A DNA stretch of 64,000 nt from Chitinophaga sancti (lineage in GTDB: Bacteria; Bacteroidota; Bacteroidia; Chitinophagales; Chitinophagaceae). Of the stretch, positions 53,985-63,255 are shown piece after piece. The stretch lies in contig NZ_CP139247.1 in the NCBI RefSeq assembly GCF_034087045.1, forward strand, positions 3,064,001-3,128,000, in the 5' to 3' direction. The notes below the pieces were generated by a model that worked only from the letters and a program-made list of their open reading frames with translations, had not been told where the DNA came from and ran no database searches. A program made the translations under genes and the position numbers. Numbering within the stretch: the stretch's first letter is position 1; every line of letters starts with the position of its first letter.

Positions 53985-55343
53985 TTACTGGTTATCAACC
54001 TGCGCTTCGATCGTTGACTGTATCGTAGTAGATACAGCTGAGAGCAGATCATAACCTGTAGCAGATTCAATAGCGTCTACGCTGGTACGATAGCTCTTCC
54101 AGTCACTGCCAATAGAGTTATTATTCGGTGTATTGATTGCAATCACCCTGGTAGAAGTGGTGATGCGACTCAGGTCACTGTTACCATTAGAAATTACCAC
54201 CACTACTTTCCAGATATTGCTTGGTACAGTTACATTGCCACCATCGATCGTAGAGGCAGATCCGCTACTACCGGTGCCGCCTGTACCATAGCTGCCCATA
54301 ATGATGTAGCATTCATTGCCTGCGCTTACGAGGGTTCTGATGTAAGATTCAAAACCTTCCCAGGTAACCTGGTTATTATTCGGTGCCTGTGGAATCATGT
54401 TGGTCATCAGGAAGGTAGAAGAATTTGCAGCAACAGAAGAAGTTCTGTCACCTGAAGGACAGTTGTGACCGCGGTCAAAACCACTGCCGGAATAGCTGGT
54501 AGAACCTACCTGGTACCAGCCGGAAGGCAATGCAGTATTAGCACGGAAATCATCCTGACGGGAAGTGCTGCCAATGTCAGAACTGTTCAGGTGCCAGCTA
54601 ACCCAGTTGGGAGTACCTCTTACACTGTTGTAAGATTCGATGTAGTAAGTAGCATCGTACAGGTAATTGGTGGTGTACACAGCGCTGGCTACAGCACCGC
54701 TTGGGTTACCTAACAGCAGGTGACTGTTATCGCCGGTTGTACCACCGCCACCGCCGGTCGAAGTACCTGTGGAAACAACTACATCATCGATGTTGATCCT
54801 GTTGGTACCGCCAGATACTTTGCGGATAGAGAGCCGGTAGCTGCCTGTAACACTCACGGTGAAGGTAGCAGTAGATAGGGTAGTGGATGAACTGGTCACA
54901 GTACTGCCTACCTGTGAGTAGGAGCTGCCACTGTTGGTAGAGATCCAGAGTTGCCATGTACTGCTGCCATCAGAGCCGAATGCAGCGTGTGCAATGGAGA
55001 TAGTTGTAGCCCCGCCGGTGGCATCGAAGTTCATATTGAGGGTACCGGTGTTGCGGATACGAACGGACTGGGAACCATTCTTAGCATCGGTAGACAGTGT
55101 GCCAATGAGGGCGTCGTTGAGGCTCCAGCTACCACTGCTGAGCGTAACGTTGCCAACTGCATAGGCGGTTTTAGTGCCCGACTCGAAAGACTCGCTTAAG
55201 GTTGTAGTGGCAGTTGCAGTAACTGCTGCTACAGTTTTCTCCTTGTTAGCGATAGGAGTAGGTGCTTGCTCTTTCTGACAGGATGCGACAATAAGTGCTG
55301 CTGCTAATATATATAGCAGGCGATACGACAGATGGGCTTTCAT
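53985..55343 (-). CDS. Secreted DNA/RNA non-specific endonuclease (lipoprotein)
   Basis: 452 residues. The signal peptide ends in the lipobox VASC with Cys22. Residues about 45-192 form a Ser/Thr-rich beta-sandwich like those attached to many Bacteroidetes secreted enzymes; a Gly linker (195-203) follows. Residues 205-450 are a NUC1-type nuclease: catalytic FDRGHNCPSGDR (Asp290-Arg-Gly-His293) and the metal Asn near 322-324 in APNNNQVTWEGFE. It should degrade extracellular DNA or RNA for phosphate, nucleosides or biofilm turnover. It is monocistronic. Confidence 0.92.
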   Translation of the reverse strand: MKAHLSYRLLYILAAALIVASCQKEQAPTPIANKEKTVAAVTATATTTLSESFESGTKTAYAVGNVTLSSGSWSLNDALIGTLSTDAKNGSQSVRIRNTGTLNMNFDATGGATTISIAHAAFGSDGSSTWQLWISTNSGSSYSQVGSTVTSSSTTLSTATFTVSVTGSYRLSIRKVSGGTNRINIDDVVVSTGTSTGGGGGTTGDNSHLLLGNPSGAVASAVYTTNYLYDATYYIESYNSVRGTPNWVSWHLNSSDIGSTSRQDDFRANTALPSGWYQVGSTSYSGSGFDRGHNCPSGDRTSSVAANSSTFLMTNMIPQAPNNNQVTWEGFESYIRTLVSAGNECYIIMGSYGTGGTGSSGSASTIDGGNVTVPSNIWKVVVVISNGNSDLSRITTSTRVIAINTPNNNSIGSDWKSYRTSVDAIESATGYDLLSAVSTTIQSTIEAQVDNQ

Positions 55344-55458
55344 TAAGTTGGGTTTTTATAAGGGTTTTACCAAACTGGAAATTTACGTTATTTAGCGGGG
55401 AGGAGGGATTGGAAGGAGGGTTATTATTTTGTTACTAAAAAAAATTACTAAAAAAAGG

Positions 55459-55479
55459 GGGGATGTGGTAAGCATCCCC
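55459..55479 (-). terminator. Terminator of the small Asn/Arg-rich gene
   Basis: GGGGATG and CATCCCC form a 7-bp stem with a 7-base loop. On the minus strand the stem is followed by CCTTTTTTT. It lies 10 bp after the stop of the gene at 55489-55794. Confidence 0.8.
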
Positions 55480-55488
55480 TTTTGGATA

Positions 55489-55794
55489 TCAATGATTTCT
55501 TCTGTTATTCCTGTTTTGTTGCACAGTAGCTGCACGGTTACTTCTATTTGTCGTACGGTCAGCCTGCCTGTTAGCGCTATTGGTCGTTGCCGTTTGTTTG
55601 GCTTCTTCTTTTGTTACTACACCATCCGCAGTAGCAGCCTGCCTGTTGTCAGCATTTGAAGTACGGGTAGTTTGCCTGTTAGTCGAATTCTGTGTAGCCG
55701 TTGCCTGACGGTTAGCCCTGTTCGTTTGCGGAACAGTTTGCGCCATGGCCAATGAACTGATGCACATAGATAATACAATGAAGATTTTTTTCAT
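55489..55794 (-). CDS. Small secreted Asn/Arg/Thr-rich repeat protein
   Basis: 101 residues. Signal peptide MKKIFIVLSMCISSLAMAQ is followed by imperfect repeats of the form (T/S)NRQ(A/T): NRANRQATATQNSTNRQ, NADNRQAATAD, NSANRQADRTTNRSNRAA, ending QNRNNRRNH. The mature part is highly basic and probably disordered. It is translationally coupled to a sterol-desaturase-family gene (ATGA at 55791-55794) and closed by its own terminator. The function is unknown; it might bind polyanions in the periplasm or on the surface. Confidence 0.75.
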   Translation of the reverse strand: MKKIFIVLSMCISSLAMAQTVPQTNRANRQATATQNSTNRQTTRTSNADNRQAATADGVVTKEEAKQTATTNSANRQADRTTNRSNRAATVQQNRNNRRNH

Positions 55795-56576
55795 GGTTTT
55801 AATTTTATTTTATGACTGAATAAAGCAATGAAGCCGTGAAAGACAAGTACAAAAGGATTCTTACTGATATACCCGGTCGTTAATCCATATCGAACTTTCT
55901 CTGTCTCCGGTTGGTAAGTATGAAAGAGCCTATCCCATATCATGAACACACCGCCGAAATTTTTATCAATATAGAGGGGATTGGTCCCATGATGTACCCG
56001 GTGTGCAGAAGGTGTATCCAGCACCCCTTCAATAGGTCCCAGTTTACCTACAGCTTCCGTGTGCAAAAAGAACTGGTACAATAAATTCAACGCATAGGAA
56101 AGAACAATAAAATCGGGCGGTAATCCAATCAATGCCGCAGGTACAAAAAATAAAGGACTGATCAATGCACTGAACCAGTTCAGCCTGTAAGCTGCTGTGA
56201 GGTTCATCAACGGTGAAGAATGATGAATAAGATGAAAGGCCCATAACGGTGCCCAGTGATGAGAACTCCTGTGAAACCAGTAATAGATGAAATCAGCAAC
56301 AATAAAAGTAAGTATGAAAGTATACCACGTATGTGGCAAATGAAAAGGAGCAAGATCCGTTGCAAATCCTAAGATCCACAACTGGTACCCGGCAAAGATC
56401 AATTTAGAAAAATGAAACCCTGCCAGTATCAACAGATTGGTGATCGTCTCATCCAACTGGTAAGCTTTTTTATCTTTCTTCCAGCTCCAGATGATTTCTG
56501 CAATGATCAATATTGCCAGAAAGATCAATATGCCGCCTCTGTAATGTCCTGTATGCATGCTGTAAAGGTCATGCAT
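55791..56576 (-). CDS. Sterol desaturase/fatty acid hydroxylase family protein
   Basis: 261 residues with four to five membrane segments and the His boxes of the superfamily: FHRSSHHWAPLWAFHLIHHSS, then FFLHTEAVGKL and SAHRVHHGTNPLYIDKNFGGVFMIWDRLFHTY. It should be a di-iron oxygenase acting on a lipid. Unlike the Scs7-like enzyme at 48790-49422, its His-box spacing is that of the C-5 sterol desaturase/alkylglycerol monooxygenase-like group. The substrate is unknown. It is first in a two-gene unit with the small Asn/Arg-rich protein. Confidence 0.88.
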   Translation of the reverse strand: MHDLYSMHTGHYRGGILIFLAILIIAEIIWSWKKDKKAYQLDETITNLLILAGFHFSKLIFAGYQLWILGFATDLAPFHLPHTWYTFILTFIVADFIYYWFHRSSHHWAPLWAFHLIHHSSPLMNLTAAYRLNWFSALISPLFFVPAALIGLPPDFIVLSYALNLLYQFFLHTEAVGKLGPIEGVLDTPSAHRVHHGTNPLYIDKNFGGVFMIWDRLFHTYQPETEKVRYGLTTGYISKNPFVLVFHGFIALFSHKIKLKP

Positions 56577-56630
56577 ACAGGAAAAACAACAGGCAATAAT
56601 CCGGGTGAAACAGCTAAAAATGGCGGTGAA

Positions 56631-57473
56631 TTATGCGGCAAAAAACGTGGCATACCCGTTGGCAAATGAAGCAAAATCGCGGGCAGGGATGCCTGTCACA
56701 TCAACAATTGCAGCACTTATTTCCGCCGCTTCTCCTCTTGCATAGTGTGCATAATCTTCCAGCAGTCCATCTGCCTGCCACTCCGGAAACCCTGCCTGTA
56801 TCAATGCAGGGCGCATGGCTGCCGCAGGTACATCTACAAACGAAATCTGCTTCCCGGTCGCTGCCGATAAATACGCTGCCATCTCTGCATGGGTAATAGC
56901 TGCCGGTCCTGTCAGATCATAGATCTTATTTTCATGCCCGGGTTGGGTCAGTGTAATCGCCGCTACTGCTGCAATGTCCCTGATATCTACCAGGCTAATC
57001 GCAGCATCGCCAATGGCTGCATAAAACTGATGCGTATGTTTGATCAGGTCTGCAAAGCCTAATAACCCCTGCATAAATAAGTTAGGTCTTAAAAATGTAT
57101 AGGCCATACCGGATTGAATGATCTTTTCTTCAATCGCTGCATGGTAACGCAGGAAACGAACAGGAGCGTTTTTGGCTGCTGCAAACTGGGAGAGTTTTAC
57201 GATGTGTTGCACACCCGCTTCAATAGCGGCCTCTACGAAATTACTTTGTAACTGTTCTGCTTCTTCTGATGAGTTGGTTAATAAAAACGCTTTTTCTACA
57301 CCCTGCAATGCCTTTGCCAGGCTATTTTTATCACTCATATCTCCAATGACAGTCTCTGCCCCTTCAATGGTTTTAGGAGACCTGACCAATGCACGAAATG
57401 CAATTCCTTGTGCAGCCAGTTGTTTTGCGAGTTCAGTACCGATATTGCCGGTAGCGCCTGTAATCAGTATCAT
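56631..57473 (-). CDS. NmrA/SDR-type NAD(P)H-binding oxidoreductase
   Basis: 280 residues from ATG at 57473; a frame start at 57512 adds a leader before the first beta strand. MILITGATGNIGTELAKQL is the nucleotide-binding motif, followed by ALVRSPKTIEGAETVIGDMSDKNSLAKALQGVEKAFLLT, typical of the NmrA/NAD(P)H:quinone oxidoreductase-2-like group. No Tyr-x3-Lys pair is evident in the usual place. The likely role is quinone reduction or redox sensing. It reads divergently from the serine hydrolase gene. Confidence 0.9.
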   Translation of the reverse strand: MILITGATGNIGTELAKQLAAQGIAFRALVRSPKTIEGAETVIGDMSDKNSLAKALQGVEKAFLLTNSSEEAEQLQSNFVEAAIEAGVQHIVKLSQFAAAKNAPVRFLRYHAAIEEKIIQSGMAYTFLRPNLFMQGLLGFADLIKHTHQFYAAIGDAAISLVDIRDIAAVAAITLTQPGHENKIYDLTGPAAITHAEMAAYLSAATGKQISFVDVPAAAMRPALIQAGFPEWQADGLLEDYAHYARGEAAEISAAIVDVTGIPARDFASFANGYATFFAA

Positions 57474-57610
57474 ATTGTTTGTATTTTTATATCTCAAAAT
57501 TCCAACTTTCACAGGAGCCTGTATTGTAAGAAAACGAAATTCAGGGCGAAATTTAACAGCTTCACGGGGAAAAATAATAGCAGACCTTGTTGATCATGTA
57601 CCTTCGAACT

Positions 57611-58645
57611 ATGAGCAAAATAATGATTATCCTACTCTGCCTGTACAGTACGATCGTCTGTGGGCAACAATACGATTTCTCTGCTGTCGATAAATTTATC
57701 GAAGCGCATACAGATGCTTATGATAATGGCGTAGCCGTAATGGTATCCCAAAATGGAAAGGTCATTTATAAAAAAGAACTGGGCCTGCATGTAGATGATA
57801 AACGACTCATTGCTTCCTGTTCTAAGTGGCTATCAGGTGCCGTGATCCTGTCATTGGTAGATGAAGGAAAATTATCCCTGACAGATACCGTTGGCAAATA
57901 CCTGCCCATTTTTACAAAATATCACAAAGGGAATATTACTATTCGTCAGCTCTTCTCGCACACATCCGGTTTTCCCGGCAATAGCGATCAGCACTATGAA
58001 GGTAAACCTTTTATGACCCTCGAAACAGCGGTCGATTCCATTGCCGCTTATGTTGATATGATTCATCCTGCAGGTACCTACTTTAACTATGGCGGCGTAA
58101 GTATGCAGGTGGCTGGTAGAATTGCTGAAGTGATATCCGGCAAATCATGGCAGGCACTCTTCAATGAGAAAATAGGGAACCCCTGCGATATGAATGCGAA
58201 TTATATTATTATGAGCTTTCGTAATCCAATGATTGCAGGTGGGGTGAGAACATCGGCTACTGATTACATGCACTTCCTTGAAATGATTGTGAACAAAGGC
58301 GTCTATAATAATAAAAGGGTATTAAGCGAAGCCGCCATCGCTACCATGCTACAGGACCAGACAAATGGTGCAGCAATAGAGAACACCCCTTACCCCCGGA
58401 ATCCGTTTTCTCCCCAGCCGGAAAAACCAGTACGCTATGGTATCGGCAACTGGATTGATGTGGTAAGCACTGATGGAAAAATACTGGAAACAAGCAGTCC
58501 CGGTGCTTTTGGTACCCATCCGTGGCAGGATGAAGTACACCATGTAGCAGGTATTATCTTCACAAAAACAGAATTAAAAAAGAGTGCCCAGGTAAGTTTG
58601 GAAATCCGCAAAATGATCAGGGATATCCTGAATAGTAAGTCTTAA
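57611..58645 (+). CDS. Serine hydrolase, beta-lactamase class C family
   Basis: 344 residues from ATG 57611, which begins a good signal peptide (MSKIMIILLCLYSTIVCGQQ). The nucleophile motif S-x-x-K is in ASCSKWLSG. The second motif region reads TYFNYGGVSMQ, where the usual YSN is YGG. The third motif region is GAFGTHPWQ, with H-x-W-type residues in place of KTG. These variants point to an esterase or peptidase of the family rather than an antibiotic-hydrolysing beta-lactamase. It is periplasmic, and the gene stands before a TPR-LuxR regulator 38 bp downstream. Confidence 0.88.
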   Translation: MSKIMIILLCLYSTIVCGQQYDFSAVDKFIEAHTDAYDNGVAVMVSQNGKVIYKKELGLHVDDKRLIASCSKWLSGAVILSLVDEGKLSLTDTVGKYLPIFTKYHKGNITIRQLFSHTSGFPGNSDQHYEGKPFMTLETAVDSIAAYVDMIHPAGTYFNYGGVSMQVAGRIAEVISGKSWQALFNEKIGNPCDMNANYIIMSFRNPMIAGGVRTSATDYMHFLEMIVNKGVYNNKRVLSEAAIATMLQDQTNGAAIENTPYPRNPFSPQPEKPVRYGIGNWIDVVSTDGKILETSSPGAFGTHPWQDEVHHVAGIIFTKTELKKSAQVSLEIRKMIRDILNSKS

Positions 58646-58683
58646 CAATTACTTAATATTAAAGGTGTTTCTTTGCCAGCAGT

Positions 58684-60243
58684 ATGCGTATTTTCTTATT
58701 GTGCTTATTATTGGCAGTGAATAGTGCATTTGCACAGGAGGTAGATCAATCGAAACAGACTACGCTGGAATTTCCCGACTCTGCCTTTTTGAAATTGAAG
58801 GAAGTATATAGTAAATCTATTGAAGAAAAAGATCATGTCACCACAGGCATCTCTCTTCAAAAGATGGGTAATATCTGTTATTACCTGGGCAATTATCCAC
58901 AAGCTTTGGAATATCATCTCAAGGCGGATAAGATCTTCCGAGAACAAAACCGGAAAGACCTGCTCGCTGCCAACCTGAATGATATGGGTATCTTATATTA
59001 TTATAACAGGCAGATCCCCATCGCCCGTAAAGAATATGACGAGGCCTTATCTATCTATAAGCAATCCGGAGATGGTGAAGGACTGGCAGTGACCTATGGA
59101 AAAATAGGGCACTTATATGAGAAAAGCGCTAAATATGACAGTGCTTTTTCTTACCAGCGCAAGGCTTTGTTGCAATATAGCAGCCTTGCCAAGAAGCAGG
59201 GGATGGCCAAGATCTATGAGAATATCGGTAGTATTTACGAAGACCTCACGAAGTTCGACTCCGCATATTATTATTATAGTCATGCATACGACCTCTATGA
59301 ACAGGACCACGAAAGTGTAGCCAGCATAGAAGTGCTCAATAACCTCGGAGACATTTTCCGCAAGACAGGCCGATACAATGAAGCCCTCATTCGTACCAGG
59401 CAGGCGCTGTTACTGGCCGAAAAAACCAATGACCTCTATGAAAAAGGGGCCGCTTACAGGGATTTAGGCAAAACTTACGCCCTCATGCAGCAAAAGGACA
59501 GCGCTTATTTATACGCAGAACTCTCCCGCAAAGCTACCATAGATATATACTCTTTGGAAAATAACCGGCAGACCGCCTTTCTCAGTGTCTTATTTGATAT
59601 TAATAAAAAAGATGCTGAGATCATTGGGCTGGAACATACCCGGGATATCCACATCATTATCACCATCGCCACCATCGTTGTTATTATATTATTATTGGTA
59701 TTAGGCCGCGTGGTCCTGAGCCGGCAGCGGTTAATGCATGCCACACAGCAGCAACTGATGCAAACGGCACTGGAAAATAAAGACCTGCAGGAAGATAAAT
59801 TAAGACAGGAACTGGAGATAAAAGGAAAGGAACTGGCCTCCAATACCCTTCACATGATCCAGAAAAACCAGTTGCTGGAAGAATTGAAGGGAAAACTGGA
59901 GGTAATGGCGAAAGATGATAAACGGGATCAGAAGAAACAGATTCAACAGGTGCTCCAACAGATCAATGTAAGTTTTAATCATGATGAGTATTGGAATGAA
60001 TTCCGGGATGTATTTGAACAGATCCACCAGGATTTCTTTGCCAGTCTCCGGAAGAAGAAGGAAGATCTGAGTCATAATGATGTACGGTTGGCGGCGCTTA
60101 TAAAACTCAATATGAACTCAAAAGATATGGCCACTTTGCTGGCTATTTCTCCCGATAGTTTGAGAGTAAGCCGGTATAGGTTGCGCAAAAAGTTGGGTTT
60201 GGAGGAGGGTGAAAGCCTCTCCGCATTCATCCATTCACTCTAA
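58684..60243 (+). CDS. TPR sensor with cytosolic LuxR-type helix-turn-helix
   Basis: 519 residues. Signal peptide MRIFLLCLLLAVNSAFAQ, six to seven TPR units (about 55-290) in the periplasm, one membrane segment (322-345), a long coiled coil (350-425), and a C-terminal LuxR-like helix-turn-helix (462-505: LSHNDVRLAALIKLNMNSKDMATLLAISPDSLRVSRYRLRKKLG). It is a one-component membrane-bound regulator common in Bacteroidetes that lacks kinase domains. It may control the TonB-dependent receptor downstream, which is separated by a 222-bp promoter-like region; this is inference. Confidence 0.9.
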   Translation: MRIFLLCLLLAVNSAFAQEVDQSKQTTLEFPDSAFLKLKEVYSKSIEEKDHVTTGISLQKMGNICYYLGNYPQALEYHLKADKIFREQNRKDLLAANLNDMGILYYYNRQIPIARKEYDEALSIYKQSGDGEGLAVTYGKIGHLYEKSAKYDSAFSYQRKALLQYSSLAKKQGMAKIYENIGSIYEDLTKFDSAYYYYSHAYDLYEQDHESVASIEVLNNLGDIFRKTGRYNEALIRTRQALLLAEKTNDLYEKGAAYRDLGKTYALMQQKDSAYLYAELSRKATIDIYSLENNRQTAFLSVLFDINKKDAEIIGLEHTRDIHIIITIATIVVIILLLVLGRVVLSRQRLMHATQQQLMQTALENKDLQEDKLRQELEIKGKELASNTLHMIQKNQLLEELKGKLEVMAKDDKRDQKKQIQQVLQQINVSFNHDEYWNEFRDVFEQIHQDFFASLRKKKEDLSHNDVRLAALIKLNMNSKDMATLLAISPDSLRVSRYRLRKKLGLEEGESLSAFIHSL

Positions 60244-60465
60244 CAAACCAAACGGGCCGTAAACAAATGCAACTAAATATGCTACGTTCCTGTTACGGTA
60301 ACAATTTGTTAATGTAGAATGTAACTATTGATTTACAATTACTTAAAACACCTTGTTGCCGTCTTGTATACGCTCCTGTTCACGCTGTTACATTTTGTTC
60401 ACGCCTGTTTTTCGGTTTCAAACGCACCTTTTTTCAACTTGCAGCAGCTTTTTAAAACTGCTACA

Positions 60466-63234
60466 ATGAAGCGACAATTCTTTCTTTTCATTATGCTGAT
60501 TGTTGGGACACTTTCAGCCTTTTCTCAAAAGATCAATCTGACCGGCCAGGTTATTGATCAACTTTCCGGCGAGCCTTTAACAGGTGCCAGCATCACCATC
60601 GAAGCCGGAGGAAAACAACAATCTGTAGTTTCCGGGCTCAATGGGTCCTTCATTTTTAGAAACATTCCTGAAGGTACTTACCCTGTACATGTAAAATATG
60701 TAGGATATAAACATTTCTCAGGTACCATCTCTGCCGGCGCAACGCTGAAAGTATCGCTGGAAAAAGAAGAACGCGCGCTCCATGCCGTAGACATCTCCGG
60801 CAGGCACGATAAAACGACTGCCGCCTCCGCCATGCAGGCCGACAGAAGAGCCAACGTAGTCATGAACTCCGTTGCTGCCAGAACCATCGAAATCTCTCCT
60901 GACCTTTCTGTAGCCAACGTTTCTCAGCGTATCTCCGGCGTTTCTCTGGAAAGAAGCACCAATGGTGAGGGCCAGTACCCGATCATCAGAGGTATGGACA
61001 AAAGGTACATTTACACCCTCGTAAATGGTATCAAGATCCCAAGCCCTGACAATAAAAACCGTTACGTACCACTGGATATCTTCCCTGCTGACCTGCTGGA
61101 CAGACTGGAAGTGATCAAATCTCTCACGCCAGACAGAGAGGGCGATGCGATTGGTGGTGCAATCAATATGGTGATGAAAGATGCCCCTGATCAACTCACC
61201 TTCCGTGCAAATGCCGCTGTGGGTTATGCAGATAAATTTGCACATCAGGACTTCACGACCTTCAATCACAGCGCTAGTCTGGATGCATCTCCACGTGCTA
61301 CCAACGCTGCCGGTTATCAGGCTACCATGAAGGATTTTCCAAACAGCGCCTTCACTTACAATACCAAACATAATCCGATCAATACCCTCTTCAACCTGTC
61401 TGCAGGCGGTCGTGTATGGAAAGATAAACTGGGCATTATCGTAGCAGGTAGCTATCAGAATAACTACCGTAATGTAAATTCTGTTTTCTTCGATACTGAA
61501 ACAGACATGAACAACGGCGATGCAAAAGTAACCAGCATCGAATCCAGGAATTACTCTATCCAGCAGCAGCGTAGTGGCCTGCATACCAAATTTGACCTGA
61601 AACTGAATGACAGGAACCAGATCAAATTATATGTAGCCTACATGAACCTGGCTAAGAATGAATTCAGAAGCAAGTCAGATACCAACCTGATACTGGGCCG
61701 TACCGGCGAAGGAACAGGTCGCATCAGCAACAGCTACAGAACTTACCACGATGTACAGCAGATCTTCAACACAACCCTGAGTGGTAACCACGAGATCCTG
61801 CCACACCTGCACATGGATTGGTCCGCTGTATATAGCAAAGCTTCTGACAACAGACCTGACGAAGCTACCCTGAGCCTCACCACCGGTGTAAGCAAGGATG
61901 CAACCACTGGCGCACTGGTTCAATCTCCTCTATATCTGGATGGTACTTCTACCCGTGAGTTCACCCGCAACTCAGACCAGGACAAAGCTGGTTACCTGAA
62001 TTTTACTTATAAAACTGATATCGCAGCTGCAAAGGTTGACTGGTCTGTAGGTGGTATGTACCGCAACAAAACCAGGACCAGCACCTACGATAATTACACC
62101 CTTCGCCCTACCGATCCAAGCACACAGACATACGACGGCAATATCAACAATAACAACTTCACTGTATTCAATGGCGAAGGTACTTCTACCAATGCGCTCA
62201 ACTACGACGCTACTGAAAACGTAGGTGCGGGTTATGCCATGGCAAAGATCACCTGGCGCAGGATAGAACTGACAGGTGGTGCCCGGTACGAGCATACTGA
62301 ACTGAACTGGAACAGCGCCGTACCTAAAACGGTATCTGGCAAAACCGGTTCTATCAACTACTACGACGTATTGCCAAGTGGTTTGCTGAAATACACTATC
62401 GACAGGCATCAGGCAGTTCGCTTATCTTACTACTCCGCTATCAGCCGTCCTAACTTCTACGAAGTGATCCCACACACAGGTGGCGATCCGGATGCTGACT
62501 ACCAGGAGAAAGGTAACTCTAACCTGAAGAGAACCACTGCCGATAACTTTGACCTCCGTTATGAATACTATCCAAAAGGACTGGATCAGTTACTGGCAGG
62601 TGTATTCTACAAGAGACTGAACAACCCGATTGAATACGCACTGGAAAACGTGGGTACCAATGTATACTACATGCCGGACAACTTTGGTAAAGCCAGCAAC
62701 TACGGTTTTGAACTGGATGTAACCAAATACCTGCGCAAGTTTGGTGTAAGAGCAAACTACACGTATACACACTCTGCGATCACTACTGCGAAAACGTTAT
62801 ATTATAGCACATCTACCGGTACTTCTCAGAAACAGGTAGATCAGACAAGACCATTGCAGGGCCAATCTGCACACGTGGCAAACGTTTCCCTGTTGTTCAA
62901 AGATGACAACAAACTGGGTCTGAACGCACAGCTGGCACTGGGTTATACCAGCAGAAGGATCAACACCGTATCACAGTTCCTGGATAACGATATCTGGCAG
63001 AAAGGTTTTACACAGATGGACTTCTCTATCGAAAAGAGATTCTGCAAGCGTTTTGCTGTATATGCCAAGGTGAACAACATCCTGAATACACCTTACGAAC
63101 TGGAGATCAGGCAGCCTTATACTGCAAGTGGTATTACAGGCAGTGTGCCTTACCAGACATTGGGCAAGAACACATTTGTTCGTAAAGATACTTATGGTGC
63201 AAACTACCTGCTGGGTGTAAAATTCAAATTATAA
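60466..63234 (+). CDS. TonB-dependent receptor with carboxypeptidase-regulatory-like domain
   Basis: 922 residues from ATG 60466, which starts a good signal peptide (MKRQFFLFIMLIVGTLSAFSQ); an upstream frame start at 60328 adds a leader with no support. CarboxypepD_reg-like domain (INLTGQVIDQLSGEPLTGASITIEAGG), plug domain (ANVSQRISGVSLERSTNGEGQYPIIRGMDKRYIYTLVNGIK, then DREGDAIGGAINMVMKDAP), and a 22-strand barrel ending LGVKFKL. The terminal residue is Leu, not Phe. No SusD gene follows, so it is not a classical Sus pair. It imports an unknown substrate with energy from TonB. A beta-helix lipoprotein gene lies 21 bp downstream. Confidence 0.95.
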   Translation: MKRQFFLFIMLIVGTLSAFSQKINLTGQVIDQLSGEPLTGASITIEAGGKQQSVVSGLNGSFIFRNIPEGTYPVHVKYVGYKHFSGTISAGATLKVSLEKEERALHAVDISGRHDKTTAASAMQADRRANVVMNSVAARTIEISPDLSVANVSQRISGVSLERSTNGEGQYPIIRGMDKRYIYTLVNGIKIPSPDNKNRYVPLDIFPADLLDRLEVIKSLTPDREGDAIGGAINMVMKDAPDQLTFRANAAVGYADKFAHQDFTTFNHSASLDASPRATNAAGYQATMKDFPNSAFTYNTKHNPINTLFNLSAGGRVWKDKLGIIVAGSYQNNYRNVNSVFFDTETDMNNGDAKVTSIESRNYSIQQQRSGLHTKFDLKLNDRNQIKLYVAYMNLAKNEFRSKSDTNLILGRTGEGTGRISNSYRTYHDVQQIFNTTLSGNHEILPHLHMDWSAVYSKASDNRPDEATLSLTTGVSKDATTGALVQSPLYLDGTSTREFTRNSDQDKAGYLNFTYKTDIAAAKVDWSVGGMYRNKTRTSTYDNYTLRPTDPSTQTYDGNINNNNFTVFNGEGTSTNALNYDATENVGAGYAMAKITWRRIELTGGARYEHTELNWNSAVPKTVSGKTGSINYYDVLPSGLLKYTIDRHQAVRLSYYSAISRPNFYEVIPHTGGDPDADYQEKGNSNLKRTTADNFDLRYEYYPKGLDQLLAGVFYKRLNNPIEYALENVGTNVYYMPDNFGKASNYGFELDVTKYLRKFGVRANYTYTHSAITTAKTLYYSTSTGTSQKQVDQTRPLQGQSAHVANVSLLFKDDNKLGLNAQLALGYTSRRINTVSQFLDNDIWQKGFTQMDFSIEKRFCKRFAVYAKVNNILNTPYELEIRQPYTASGITGSVPYQTLGKNTFVRKDTYGANYLLGVKFKL

Positions 63235-63255
63235 GACCAACAAAATAAGATCACA

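Noticed and set aside
60328..60465. A longer start for the TonB-dependent receptor
   Set aside because: ATG 60466 directly opens a standard signal peptide, and the leader would place a second hydrophobic stretch before it.
60718..61584. A 288-codon frame on the minus strand inside the TonB-dependent receptor
   Set aside because: It is antisense to a well-supported receptor gene, has no family motif, and fits a shadow of its codon pattern.
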